Shown one piece after another: positions 52,614 to 60,113 of a stretch of DNA of 64,000 bases. A model generated the notes under the pieces. It saw nothing but the letters and a program-made list of their open reading frames with translations. It made no database searches and was not told the DNA's origin. Both the position numbers and the translations under genes were made by a program. The stretch's first letter is position 1; every line of letters begins with the position of its first letter. The DNA lies in contig NZ_CP058566.2 of NCBI RefSeq assembly GCF_014672715.2, forward strand, positions 1,550,001 to 1,614,000. Direction: 5' to 3'. This DNA comes from Dehalogenimonas etheniformans. Lineage in GTDB: Bacteria; Chloroflexota; Dehalococcoidia; Dehalococcoidales; Dehalococcoidaceae.

Positions 52614-52998
52614 CTAGTATTTCCCGGCAATCTCTTCTTGCCTGCCGGTAACCACGAAAACCACCCTCTCGCAGATGTTGGTGACGCGGTCAGCGGAGCG
52701 CTCCATATTGTGCGCCGCCCAGATTAGCCGGGTAGCCCGCCCGACCGTCTTGGGGTCCTGCCCCATGAAAACAGGAGTTCCCGGAAGATCTGGTTATAAA
52801 GGGCATCGACCTCATCGTCTTCTTTGGTGATGGCTCGGGCGGCATCCGCGTCCCGCCGGACAAAGGCATCAAGCGCCCGGCGACATCCCGCTCTTTCATC
52901 GAATCCATGGAAAGAATGATCGCCTTTTCGACCATGCTGCCCATGGCCAGGACTTTATCCTGGAGTTGTTTCAGGTTGCGTTCGTAATCGGTTCTCAT
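52614..52998 (-). pseudogene. phoU: Phosphate transport regulator PhoU, internally deleted and frameshifted
   Basis: The first ~41 codons (TDYERNLKQLQDKVLAMGSM, then VEKAIILSMDSMKERDVAG) are a good PhoU start. The sequence then jumps, one frame over, to ALDAFVRRDADAARAITKED (PhoU residue ~145), and after another one-base shift near 52785 continues with RATRLIWAAHNMERSADRVT and NICERVVFVVTG to TAG at 52614. About 100 central residues are missing. The product cannot function. Confidence 0.85.
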
Positions 52999-53023
52999 CG
53001 TTCTCCTAAAATTTCACTGTTCC

Positions 53024-53392
53024 TTACATTGCAAGCGGTACCAGAATCGGCTGTTTCTTGCCATCGGAATCGACATTTACAAAGGTAATGTGGGTCTCGA
53101 ACAGGATGGTCTCCGGGCTGGCCTGCCGCCGGGTCCCGAAAACCCTGACCTGGTATTGGACCGAAGTCCTGCCGACCCTGGAACGGGTGACCTCGAACCG
53201 GATGATCTCGCCACTGGCTACTGGATGATGGAAGGTCACGTTATCCAATGCTATGGTGACAAAGCGGTTGCCCGGAAAATCGTGATTGGCGGTGATGTAG
53301 GCAAACTCGTCTATCCATTTCAGCATGTTGCCGCCGAACAGGAAGCCGTCGTGGTTGAGGTGCTCAGGCAGAATCAGCTTATAGTGCTCCAA
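53024..53392 (-). CDS. Acyl-CoA thioesterase (hotdog fold)
   Basis: The 122-residue protein has the YciA/BACH-type pattern LNHDGFLFGGNMLKWIDEFA, then FVTIALDNVTFHHPVASGE and a terminal ETHITFVNVD. The family hydrolyses acyl-CoA. It is intact although it lies between the pstB and phoU remnants, which suggests selection on it or recent decay around it. Confidence 0.87.
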   Translation of the reverse strand: MEHYKLILPEHLNHDGFLFGGNMLKWIDEFAYITANHDFPGNRFVTIALDNVTFHHPVASGEIIRFEVTRSRVGRTSVQYQVRVFGTRRQASPETILFETHITFVNVDSDGKKQPILVPLAM

Positions 53393-53422
53393 TTGCTCTC
53401 CTCTTAGCCCGTCGCGCGGCGG

Positions 53423-53578
53423 TTAGCCGAACCGCCCTGTGATGTAGTCCTCCGTCCTTTTATCGCGAGGGTTGGTAAATATTTTGGACGTCTCGTCGTA
53501 TTCTACCAGCGTCCCGGCGCACTTGTCGTCTATCATCATGAACGCGGCCATATCGGACACCCGCGCCGTGACAGCTTC
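53423..53578 (-). pseudogene. pstB: C-terminal fragment of phosphate ABC transporter ATPase PstB
   Basis: In frame to TAA at 53423: [19 protein letters not shown], then [20 protein letters not shown] and EDYITGRFG, the well-conserved PstB C-terminus. Everything 5' of it, including Walker A and B, is missing. The upstream end is fused to the start of mgsA in a different frame. Confidence 0.85.
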
Positions 53579-53706
53579 GAGAGCGATTCACGATGGTCCT
53601 CGGCGAGCGACAGCATTTCTTCTTTTTTGTTGTCGTGGGCGATGAGCGCCAGGGTTATGGGCAATATTCTGTTTTCTTTGGCGGTGTCTACACTGTTTTT
53701 TATCAT
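53536..53706 (-). pseudogene. mgsA: N-terminal fragment of methylglyoxal synthase, fused to the pstB remnant
   Basis: The ATG at 53706 opens a 56-codon frame: MIKNSVDTAKENRILPITLA, then [20 protein letters not shown], matching the MgsA start (ALIAHDxKK). It breaks at about 53580, just before the phosphate-binding ATGTTG motif, then reads pstB sequence out of frame to TGA at 53536. MgsA is normally ~130-150 residues with an active-site Asp further on, so the fragment is dead. Confidence 0.8.
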
Positions 53707-53789
53707 ACAGGTTCAGTATAAAACGCCGACTTTAAGGCGCCTTTAAGGGAATGTTAAAGTTTTGTTAAATTTTCGGCGGTTTGCGGCAA

Positions 53790-53822
53790 AAAAACGGCCT
53801 CAATGATTGAGGCCGTTTGATT
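53790..53822 (-). terminator. Terminator of the phoB-phoR operon
   Basis: On the minus strand AAACGGCCTCAATCATTGAG then GCCGTT ends in TTTTTTT: a 13-bp stem plus T run, 20 bp after the phoR stop. Confidence 0.9.
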
Positions 53823-53839
53823 CAAGAACGATTACAAAT

Positions 53840-55174
53840 CTACCGAGGCAGCGTGAAATAGAAGGTCGAGCCCTGCCCAGGGACACTCTCGGCGCGGATC
53901 TCGCCGCCGTGAGCTTTGACGATGTGCTTGGCAATGGCCAGCCCCAGGCCGGTGCCTCCCCCGCCGCGGGCTTTATCCGCCTTGTAGAATCTTTCGAAGA
54001 TGCGCGGCAGGTCTTCGGCGGAAATCCCGATTCCGGTGTCCTTGACGGCTATCTCGATGGCGTTTCCATTTTTGGGATATGCCGAAACGATGATCCGCCC
54101 GCCGGCCGGGGTGAACTTGATGGCGTTGTGGAGCAGGTTAACCAGCACCTGCTCGATACGGTCGGCGTCAGCCTGGACCGGCCTTAAGCCGGGAGTTACG
54201 TCGACCGACAACACCAGTTCCGCTCTGTCGGATTGAGGCTTCATGCGTTCGGTGACTTTGTTGATGAACGGGCCGAGGTCCAGTGGCTTTTTGGAAAGAG
54301 GCGCCTCCCCGCTCTCGATACGCGATAGTTCACCCAATTCGCGCACCATCTGGGTCAACTTGTCCGTTTCCACCTCTATCCTGTTCAGGAAATCTGCAGC
54401 CACAGACTGATCCTCGATGGCGCCGCCCTTCAAGGTTTCGGCGAGCAGTTTCAGCGAGGCGAGCGGAGTCCTGAGTTCATGCGAGATGTTGGCCACAAAA
54501 TCCCGCCTTACCCTTTCGAGGCGCTTGATCTCGGTCAGGTCCCGGACGACGACCACTGCTCCGGGTTCGTTTTTCGGCGGCGTTACCGTTACCTCAAAGA
54601 ATCTGCGATTGGAGCGGATTTCAACCGAGCCTTGCTGGCGCGTCCCGGAAGCCAGGCACGCCTTCACCAGGGCATCGAATTCATGGTCTCGGATGACATC
54701 GATAAATGTCCGCCCGACCGCATTGGATCCCAGGCCGAACATTTTTGTGGCCGTATCGTTCACCTTGGTGACCTCGCTATAGCGGTTTACGACAAAGATG
54801 GCGTCTGCCACGTTGTCCATCATAAGCTCAAGCCGGCTATTCTCGGACTCGAGCGACCTGAGCCGGTCGCCCAGTTGCTTGGTCATCTCGTTAAAGGTAT
54901 GTTTCAAGTCAGCCAGTTCGCCGATGGCCACCAGCCTCAGCTTATCCGGAGGCTCGCCGCCGCCCAGCTTTTTCATCGCCATCTCAAGCTCGAGTTCGTC
55001 CTCGGTCATCGACGGCACAAAAAAGTACATAGATACCGCCGCCGTCGCCGCCGAAGCGACACCTGCGATGAGGAGGGTCAGACTGAAACCGCGTATAAAG
55101 CCTACGACGGTCAATACCGCGGCAATAGCCACCACGGTAAACAGGATAAGGCTCCGGATGGAAGTGCTGGTCAA
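53840..55174 (-). CDS. phoR: PhoR-like sensor histidine kinase
   Basis: The 444-residue protein has two N-terminal helices (LILFTVVAIAAVLTVVGFI and TLLIAGVASAATAAVSMYFF), a HAMP-like linker and a PAS domain (~110-215). HisKA with FVANISHELRTPLASLK follows, then HATPase with NLLHNAIKF, DTGIGIS and GGTGLGLAI. The kinase is intact even though the phosphate transporter genes next to it are ruined. The start is a TTG directly after the phoB stop. The phosphate assignment rests on context and general likeness to PhoR. Confidence 0.85.
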   Translation of the reverse strand: MTSTSIRSLILFTVVAIAAVLTVVGFIRGFSLTLLIAGVASAATAAVSMYFFVPSMTEDELELEMAMKKLGGGEPPDKLRLVAIGELADLKHTFNEMTKQLGDRLRSLESENSRLELMMDNVADAIFVVNRYSEVTKVNDTATKMFGLGSNAVGRTFIDVIRDHEFDALVKACLASGTRQQGSVEIRSNRRFFEVTVTPPKNEPGAVVVVRDLTEIKRLERVRRDFVANISHELRTPLASLKLLAETLKGGAIEDQSVAADFLNRIEVETDKLTQMVRELGELSRIESGEAPLSKKPLDLGPFINKVTERMKPQSDRAELVLSVDVTPGLRPVQADADRIEQVLVNLLHNAIKFTPAGGRIIVSAYPKNGNAIEIAVKDTGIGISAEDLPRIFERFYKADKARGGGGTGLGLAIAKHIVKAHGGEIRAESVPGQGSTFYFTLPR

Positions 55175-55175
55175 G

Positions 55176-55868
55176 TCATTCCTCGAATTTGTAGCCGAAT
55201 CCCCGCACCGTGAGAAGGTGTTTCGGGTGGGAAGGATCGGCTTCTATTTTTTGCCGCAGCCAGCGGATGTGGACATCCACCGTGCGGCTGTCGCCCGGGT
55301 AGTCGTAACCCCAGACCCGGTCCAGGAGGCCTTCGCGAGAAAACACCTGGCCTTTATTGGTCATCAGGAACTGGAGCAGGTCGAATTCTTTGGGTGTGGT
55401 CTCGACAGCAGCGCCCGAAACCAGGAGAACGTGCCTGACGGGATCGAGCTCGATCTCCCCGGATCTGATCGTCGAAGTCTCGACGGGGCCCTGTTCGCGC
55501 TTAGCTGTCTCGTCCCGGCGGAGCATCACCTTGACCCTGGCCAGTAGTTCCCGCATTGAAAACGGCTTGGTCAGGTAATCGTCGGCGCCCAGTTCCAGCC
55601 CTAGGACCTTGTCTATTTCGTCACTCCTGGCCGTCAGCATCAGCACCGGCACGTGAGATTCCCGGCGTAATAAACGAGTGGCTTCAAAACCGTCTATCCC
55701 CGGCAGCATGACGTCCATGATGACGGCATCCGGCTTTTCGCGGCGGATAAGGTCCAGTCCTGAATTGCCGTCGGCGGCGGTGACCACCGCGAAGCCGTCC
55801 CGGTTCAGGTTGTATCTGAGTAGGTCGGCAAGAGTCCGGTCGTCTTCGACGACAGCGATTTTAGGCAT
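55176..55868 (-). CDS. phoB: PhoB/OmpR-family response regulator
   Basis: The 230-residue protein has a receiver (VVEDDRTLADLL, VIMDVMLPGIDG, LTARSDE, LTKPFSM) and a C-terminal winged helix (LLQFLMTNKGQVFSREGLLD, VDVHIRWLRQKIEAD, VRGFGYKFEE). It is transcribed just before phoR with 1 bp between them. As its usual targets pstSCAB-phoU are reduced to stubs here, it may now control genes elsewhere. Confidence 0.9.
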   Translation of the reverse strand: MPKIAVVEDDRTLADLLRYNLNRDGFAVVTAADGNSGLDLIRREKPDAVIMDVMLPGIDGFEATRLLRRESHVPVLMLTARSDEIDKVLGLELGADDYLTKPFSMRELLARVKVMLRRDETAKREQGPVETSTIRSGEIELDPVRHVLLVSGAAVETTPKEFDLLQFLMTNKGQVFSREGLLDRVWGYDYPGDSRTVDVHIRWLRQKIEADPSHPKHLLTVRGFGYKFEE

Positions 55869-55904
55869 CGTCCAAGTATAGAGCCTGCCGCGGTCTCACG
55901 GCAA

Positions 55905-56035
55905 TAACCAATTACCAAGATACAAATTCCAAATAATTCCCAAATTCCAATGACCCAATAATCGAATGTTTGGCGATTGACGTTTGGTAATTGGAGCTTA
56001 TTTGGTTATTGTATCTTGTATCTTGGAACTTGTTC
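55905..56035. repeat. Intergenic AT-rich inverted repeat
   Basis: CCAATTACCAA on the left matches TTGGTAATTGG on the right, and CCAAGATACAA matches TTGTATCTTGG, so two arm pairs fold the region into a long imperfect hairpin. It fills the interval between divergent phoB and rhomboid genes. Confidence 0.65.
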
Positions 56036-56076
56036 GATTTGCCAAACGGACTTATTAACCTTTATCATGTCAGATT

Positions 56077-56652
56077 ATGTACCGTTATAACCGTCCCTTG
56101 TGGCAGGAACCCCTGTTTATCCTCATCGCGATCAATGTGGTGGTGTGGCTCATCGAGTTGAGTTCACCCGGGCTGGCGGCGAATCTAGGCCTTTTCCGTC
56201 CTTCGTTTCTCTCCGAACCCTGGACCGCTGTTACCAGTATGTTCATCCATGATCCCTACGGCTTTACCCACATACTTTTCAATATGATCGCCCTTTACTT
56301 CTTCGGCACCTACCTTATCCAGATCGTTGGCGAACGAATGATGTTGGCGGTCTACTTCATCGGCGGCATCATCGGCAGCATTTTCTTCTGGCTCCTCGGA
56401 CCGGTCAACGGTCTGGCTTACGGCGCTTCCGGCGCTATCTTCGCCCTGGGCGGCGCTCTAGCGGTGCTGAGGCCGCAGACCAAGGTTTTCGTATTCCCGA
56501 TTCCCGCCCCGTTGCCGCTTTGGGTAGCCGTTATCGGCGGAGCCTTGATATTGTCATTCATCCCCGGCGTGGCCTGGCAGGCTCACCTCGGTGGGTTGTT
56601 GACCGGCATGGTTTTTGGTTATTTCGTAAGCAAGGGGCGGGTCCGTTTTTAA
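56077..56652 (+). CDS. Rhomboid-family intramembrane serine protease
   Basis: The 191-residue protein has six helices. The catalytic Ser lies in LAYGASGAIFALGG and the His in AWQAHLGGLLTGMVFGY. The upstream HILFNMIALYFFG segment carries the conserved HxxxN. It should cleave membrane-spanning substrates. The substrate is unknown. Confidence 0.92.
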   Translation: MYRYNRPLWQEPLFILIAINVVVWLIELSSPGLAANLGLFRPSFLSEPWTAVTSMFIHDPYGFTHILFNMIALYFFGTYLIQIVGERMMLAVYFIGGIIGSIFFWLLGPVNGLAYGASGAIFALGGALAVLRPQTKVFVFPIPAPLPLWVAVIGGALILSFIPGVAWQAHLGGLLTGMVFGYFVSKGRVRF

Positions 56653-56724
56653 GTTCCCGAGACTCGAAAAGAAATCTAACTTTTTTCTTGCCATTTTGGC
56701 AACCTGAGTTTATACTTTCGAACG

Positions 56725-57114
56725 ATGACCGCGAAAATTCTTATCGCTGACGACCAGGCGCCAATTCGCAGCTTGATTTCGACTGTCCTCAGCAAAGACT
56801 ACCAGGTAATCCAGGCCAATACTGGCACTGAAGCCTTGAATATGGCCCGCCAGGAAAAACCCGATCTGGTTATCATGGACATATTGATGCCGGGCATGGA
56901 CGGCCTGACGGTTTGCACCCAGCTCAAGGCTGACCCTGCGACAGCGAAAATTCCCGTCCTGATGTTGACCATCATAGATTATGAACTTAATCGCAAGTTC
57001 GCCGAAAACCTCGGCGCGGACGGCTATGTCACCAAGCCTTTCACCGCGGAGCAGCTAAGACAGGCGGTCTCAAGCCACCTCAATCCCGTCTCTCGAGTCG
57101 ACACCACGGGTTAA
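56725..57114 (+). CDS. Single-domain response regulator (CheY-like)
   Basis: The 129-residue protein shows LIADDQAPIRSLI, VIMDILMPGMDG, LMLTIID and VTKPFTA, with all phosphorylation residues present and no output domain. It is 4 bp before yjbQ. No kinase gene is adjacent. Confidence 0.92.
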   Translation: MTAKILIADDQAPIRSLISTVLSKDYQVIQANTGTEALNMARQEKPDLVIMDILMPGMDGLTVCTQLKADPATAKIPVLMLTIIDYELNRKFAENLGADGYVTKPFTAEQLRQAVSSHLNPVSRVDTTG

Positions 57115-57118
57115 CCCT

Positions 57119-57520
57119 GTGTTGGACAGGTTTTCATTCCGCACCTCGGCTAAAATTGAATTCCTGGATATCACTAGCAAGATTCAGAACGCCGTCGACA
57201 ACCACCAAGTCGAAAAAGGGACATGTATCATTTTCGTTCCCCACACCACCGCCGGAATTACCGTGAACGAAAATGCGGACCCGGCGGTGTTGCGTGACCT
57301 GAAACGCGAGATCCAGCGCCTGAACCCGCAGAGAGCCGATTTCGAACATTCTGAGGGTAATTCCCCCGCCCATGTTGCAGCCAGTCTCACCGGGCATTCA
57401 TTGACTGCGTTCATCGAGGGCGGCCGGTTAGTCCTTGGCACCTGGCAGGCAATCTACCTGGCGGAGTTCGACGGGCCGCGCCAGCGGGAAGTCCTGGTTA
57501 AGATCCTCCCCGACGTCTAG
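57119..57520 (+). CDS. yjbQ: YjbQ family protein (UPF0047)
   Basis: The 133-residue protein has the core VPHTTAGITVNENADPAVLR, then SPAHVAASLTGHSL and LGTWQAIYLAEFDGPRQREV. Family members have weak thiamine-phosphate synthase activity; the natural role is uncertain. The start is a GTG 4 bp after the response regulator gene. Confidence 0.92.
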   Translation: MLDRFSFRTSAKIEFLDITSKIQNAVDNHQVEKGTCIIFVPHTTAGITVNENADPAVLRDLKREIQRLNPQRADFEHSEGNSPAHVAASLTGHSLTAFIEGGRLVLGTWQAIYLAEFDGPRQREVLVKILPDV

Positions 57521-57557
57521 GCTTTGAGTCGGGATTTGATAACCTTCTAACAGCGAT

Positions 57558-57611
57558 CCGTTCGTGGTGAGCCTAGTCTGCCCTGAGTTTAACGAAGGGA
57601 ACCATGAACGG
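57558..57611. repeat. Dispersed REP-like palindrome, copy 5
   Basis: It begins CCGTTCGTGGTGAGCCTAG and ends GAACCATGAACGG, with a longer middle like copy 1. It lies between convergent yjbQ and the ligD-like gene. Confidence 0.75.
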
Positions 57612-57628
57612 AAGCTCTACCGGTTATT

Positions 57629-58537
57629 TTAGGACTCCAGCTTTTTCAGCTTCCCCGTTGCCTCTTTCACCGATTGTCCCTTTTTATAGATGCCCTTCCA
57701 GGGGTCGGGCCTGCGTTTCAACAATTCGAAAACATTACCAATGGTATAACCATCTGGTTTGAGTCCGGGTTTCTCAAGCTCCTCCCAGGTGATCGGGGCG
57801 GCGACTGACGGCGTTTTTCTGGCGCGCACCGAATAAGGGGCTACGGCAGTCTGGCTGAAGTGGTTGCGGTTCACATCGATGAACACCCGGTTGCCTCGCT
57901 TTGCCTTGGACATTTCTGTGGTGGTGTCATCCGGATGCCGGCTCTGGTAAAACCTGGCAACCCTCAATGCAAAATTATGGACTGTCTCGAAATTGTCGCT
58001 ACGATCGAGCGGTACAGTTACGTGCAGGCCGCGGCCGCCGGTTACTTTGAGATAACTTTTCAGGCCGAGGTCATCGAGAAATTCCTTGAACCCAAAGGCT
58101 GTCTGTCGAACCGGCTCGAACGAATCGGTCTGTGGGTCAAGATCGAAAATCATCAGGTCCGGGTAATCCGCCTTGTCCCCTCTGGCCAGGGCGGTGTGCA
58201 GGACGATGACAGCCTGCTGTGCGAAATAAACCAGGTCCGCCGCGGAATCCGCCGACGCATAGTCGACGATCTCTCTTTGTCCTTGCGAAATCCGGGTAAT
58301 CCAGGACGGATAGCTCGACGGGGCTTGTTTCTGGAAGAAACCCTCGGCTTCAACACCATCAGGAAACCGCTGGAATGACAGCGGCCTCCCCTCCAGGTGC
58401 GGCAACATTACCGGGGCGATTTTCAGATAGTACCGGATAAGATCGCTTTTGGTCGTGCCGTCCGGAAAGAAAACCTTCTCAAGGTTGGTCAGTTCGATTT
58501 CATGCCCGTCGAGGCTGGTCTTGATTTTCTGAGGCAT
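57629..58537 (-). CDS. LigD-type primase-polymerase domain protein
   Basis: The 302-residue protein matches the stand-alone polymerase domain of bacterial LigD: LTNLEKVFFPDGTTKSDLI, then FQRFPDGVEAEGFFQKQAP, the metal-binding MIFDLDPQ, and KVTGGRGLHVTVPLDR. It adds nucleotides or ribonucleotides at DNA ends in non-homologous end joining. No ligase domain is fused and no ku gene is in the window. Confidence 0.92.
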   Translation of the reverse strand: MPQKIKTSLDGHEIELTNLEKVFFPDGTTKSDLIRYYLKIAPVMLPHLEGRPLSFQRFPDGVEAEGFFQKQAPSSYPSWITRISQGQREIVDYASADSAADLVYFAQQAVIVLHTALARGDKADYPDLMIFDLDPQTDSFEPVRQTAFGFKEFLDDLGLKSYLKVTGGRGLHVTVPLDRSDNFETVHNFALRVARFYQSRHPDDTTTEMSKAKRGNRVFIDVNRNHFSQTAVAPYSVRARKTPSVAAPITWEELEKPGLKPDGYTIGNVFELLKRRPDPWKGIYKKGQSVKEATGKLKKLES

Positions 58538-58618
58538 AATCTAAATATAACAACTTGAGCGTCAAGCGCCAAGCTCGTCGCATTACGATGTGCATGATTT
58601 TCATCGTTATGTAAAAAG

Positions 58619-58645
58619 AAGGGGCGGGTTTCAGACCCGCCCCAA
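58619..58645 (-). terminator. Terminator of the lipoprotein gene
   Basis: GGGGCGGGTTTCAGACCCGC then CCC is an ~10-bp GC stem; on the minus strand it is followed by TTCTTTTTA. It lies 25 bp after the stop of the gene at 58669. Confidence 0.8.
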
Positions 58646-58668
58646 CTTATCCGAGGTGGCGACACTAT

Positions 58669-59580
58669 TCAGGCTGGTAGAGTTACCGCGTTCTGGGCCG
58701 CAGTCGGCAGAGTGATGTTTACCGGCTGGTTCACTTTGTTGAAGGTTTGGGATAAGACCATAGTGATGGTCATCGTCTGCCCCTGGCTGTCTACGTTAAG
58801 CCCTAAAGCCATGTCCATCTTCGCAGGCAGGTAGCTGGCGGTGCTGACCCAGATGGTCACGTCCAGCTGCTTGAACGCCTGGGCGGCATTGGCGATCCCC
58901 ATATCGGCTAGGTCGCTCCCGGAGGCGCCGAGGTAGGACATGAATTTGTCCATGTTCGGATTGATTTTTAATTTGTAGCACTGGACTCCCCCGATGCTCT
59001 CGGTACCGACGATCTGCAGGGCTGCCGAGTCCAGGAGGATCTGGATCTGACTTCCGATATCCTGGGACGTCCACATCGCTGACAGGTCGGTTGCAGGTAA
59101 AACCTGTTTGTACCAGGTATTGGGATCCATCCCGGAGTCCTGGACTTCGCCTTTTATGTACATCGTATCGTTTATCAGATACATCTGCTCGTTCATCGCG
59201 ACTGTTTCGCCGAATCCCGAGGAGGAACCGGTGATCACGGTGAACAGTTTTTTGCCCGGTTTATCTACCGCCATCGTTCCTGTCATGTCGATCTTCATAT
59301 CCATGCCAAAAAGGTTCATCGACATGTTTGTCGAAAGTGAGCCTTCGAACGTATTCATTCCGGCTGAAGCGGTGTTGATCAGCTTCAACAGGACATCGGG
59401 CGCCGGAGTGGTCGGAGGCGGGGTTGTCGTCGGCGGATTGGTCGTCGACGAGGTTGTGGTCGTCACCGGGTTATTGGAGGTGGGTGGCGGCGAAGCCGTG
59501 TCATTGCCGCCGCAGGACGAGGCAATGATGGCGATTAACGCCAGGCCAGCCAAAATAGAAAGGATTTTAGATCTAATCAT
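58669..59580 (-). CDS. Lipoprotein of LppX/LprG-like or DUF6612-like fold
   Basis: The ~303-residue protein has a signal peptide and lipobox (IIASSC, Cys about residue 23), a Thr/Pro-rich linker of ~40 residues, then a ~230-residue beta-rich domain (FEGSLSTNMSMNLFGMDMKI, then NEQMYLINDTMYIKG and IWVSTASYLPAKMDM). This is the pattern of lipid-carrier-like lipoproteins in actinobacteria and Chloroflexota. The start is the ATG at 59580. The cargo is unknown. Confidence 0.78.
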   Translation of the reverse strand: MIRSKILSILAGLALIAIIASSCGGNDTASPPPTSNNPVTTTTSSTTNPPTTTPPPTTPAPDVLLKLINTASAGMNTFEGSLSTNMSMNLFGMDMKIDMTGTMAVDKPGKKLFTVITGSSSGFGETVAMNEQMYLINDTMYIKGEVQDSGMDPNTWYKQVLPATDLSAMWTSQDIGSQIQILLDSAALQIVGTESIGGVQCYKLKINPNMDKFMSYLGASGSDLADMGIANAAQAFKQLDVTIWVSTASYLPAKMDMALGLNVDSQGQTMTITMVLSQTFNKVNQPVNITLPTAAQNAVTLPA

Positions 59581-59708
59581 CTCTGATCTCCATAATTTAA
59601 GTCCGGATAACAATGATACACCCTGAAGCAAGGCTTGGGAATAATCCGATAGTACTATACCCAAACCGGTTTGAAACTTATCGCTCTCGGCGCAAAAAAT
59701 ATATCCTC

Positions 59709-59757
59709 AAAAACGACACGAAACGCTTGACACCCAAAGAAACACCCGTGCTATAAT
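59709..59757 (+). promoter_or_regulatory. Promoter module shared with 14818 (copy B), upstream of leuS
   Basis: The 24-bp block ending GAAACGCTTGACA is identical to 14818-14841. TTGACA (59727-59732) and TATAAT (59752-59757) are 19 bp apart. The next gene is leuS, ~355 bp downstream. Confidence 0.5.
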
Positions 59758-59764
59758 ACCCGCT

Positions 59765-60110
59765 GTGAAGATATTAGAACCTATGTACTTGATAGGTTCG
59801 TTCCCGTTCTTCCGATGCTTGCTGCGGTTGCGATGCAAACAGGCAATTGTTTTTTCGGCCGGTTAGTCGTTTCCAGCAAAAATGAACGTAAAATCCAAGT
59901 CGTTTCCCGAAAAACGTGTCAATAGTGAAAATTCAAAAGAACAATTGCAACAGCAACGCCCTGTTGTCCGCTATCCGTAAGGCACAGCCTGCCGTCCCGA
60001 TGCAACTGACAACTGTAAACTGTGAAAATTGATAACTAACCGGTGGTCTGAACTTGAACCGCCCGCAGGCAGGCGTTAAGATTACAGGATACCGCCAAAC
60101 GGAGTCACAT
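59765..60110 (+). other. Long non-coding leader of leuS
   Basis: No gene is seen. A perfect 8-bp hairpin GAACCTAT-GTACTTG-ATAGGTTC (59777-59799) lies just after the predicted transcription start. The rest has no clear T-box: the GGTGG and ACCGC fragments near 60030-60062 lack the conserved T-box core. Regulation of leuS by a structured leader is possible but unproven. Confidence 0.45.
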
Positions 60111-60113
60111 TTG

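Noticed and set aside
59765-60110. T-box riboswitch for leuS
   Set aside because: Short GGTGG and ACCGC fragments occur near 60030-60062, but the conserved T-box bulge sequence, the specifier stem and a terminator are not present.
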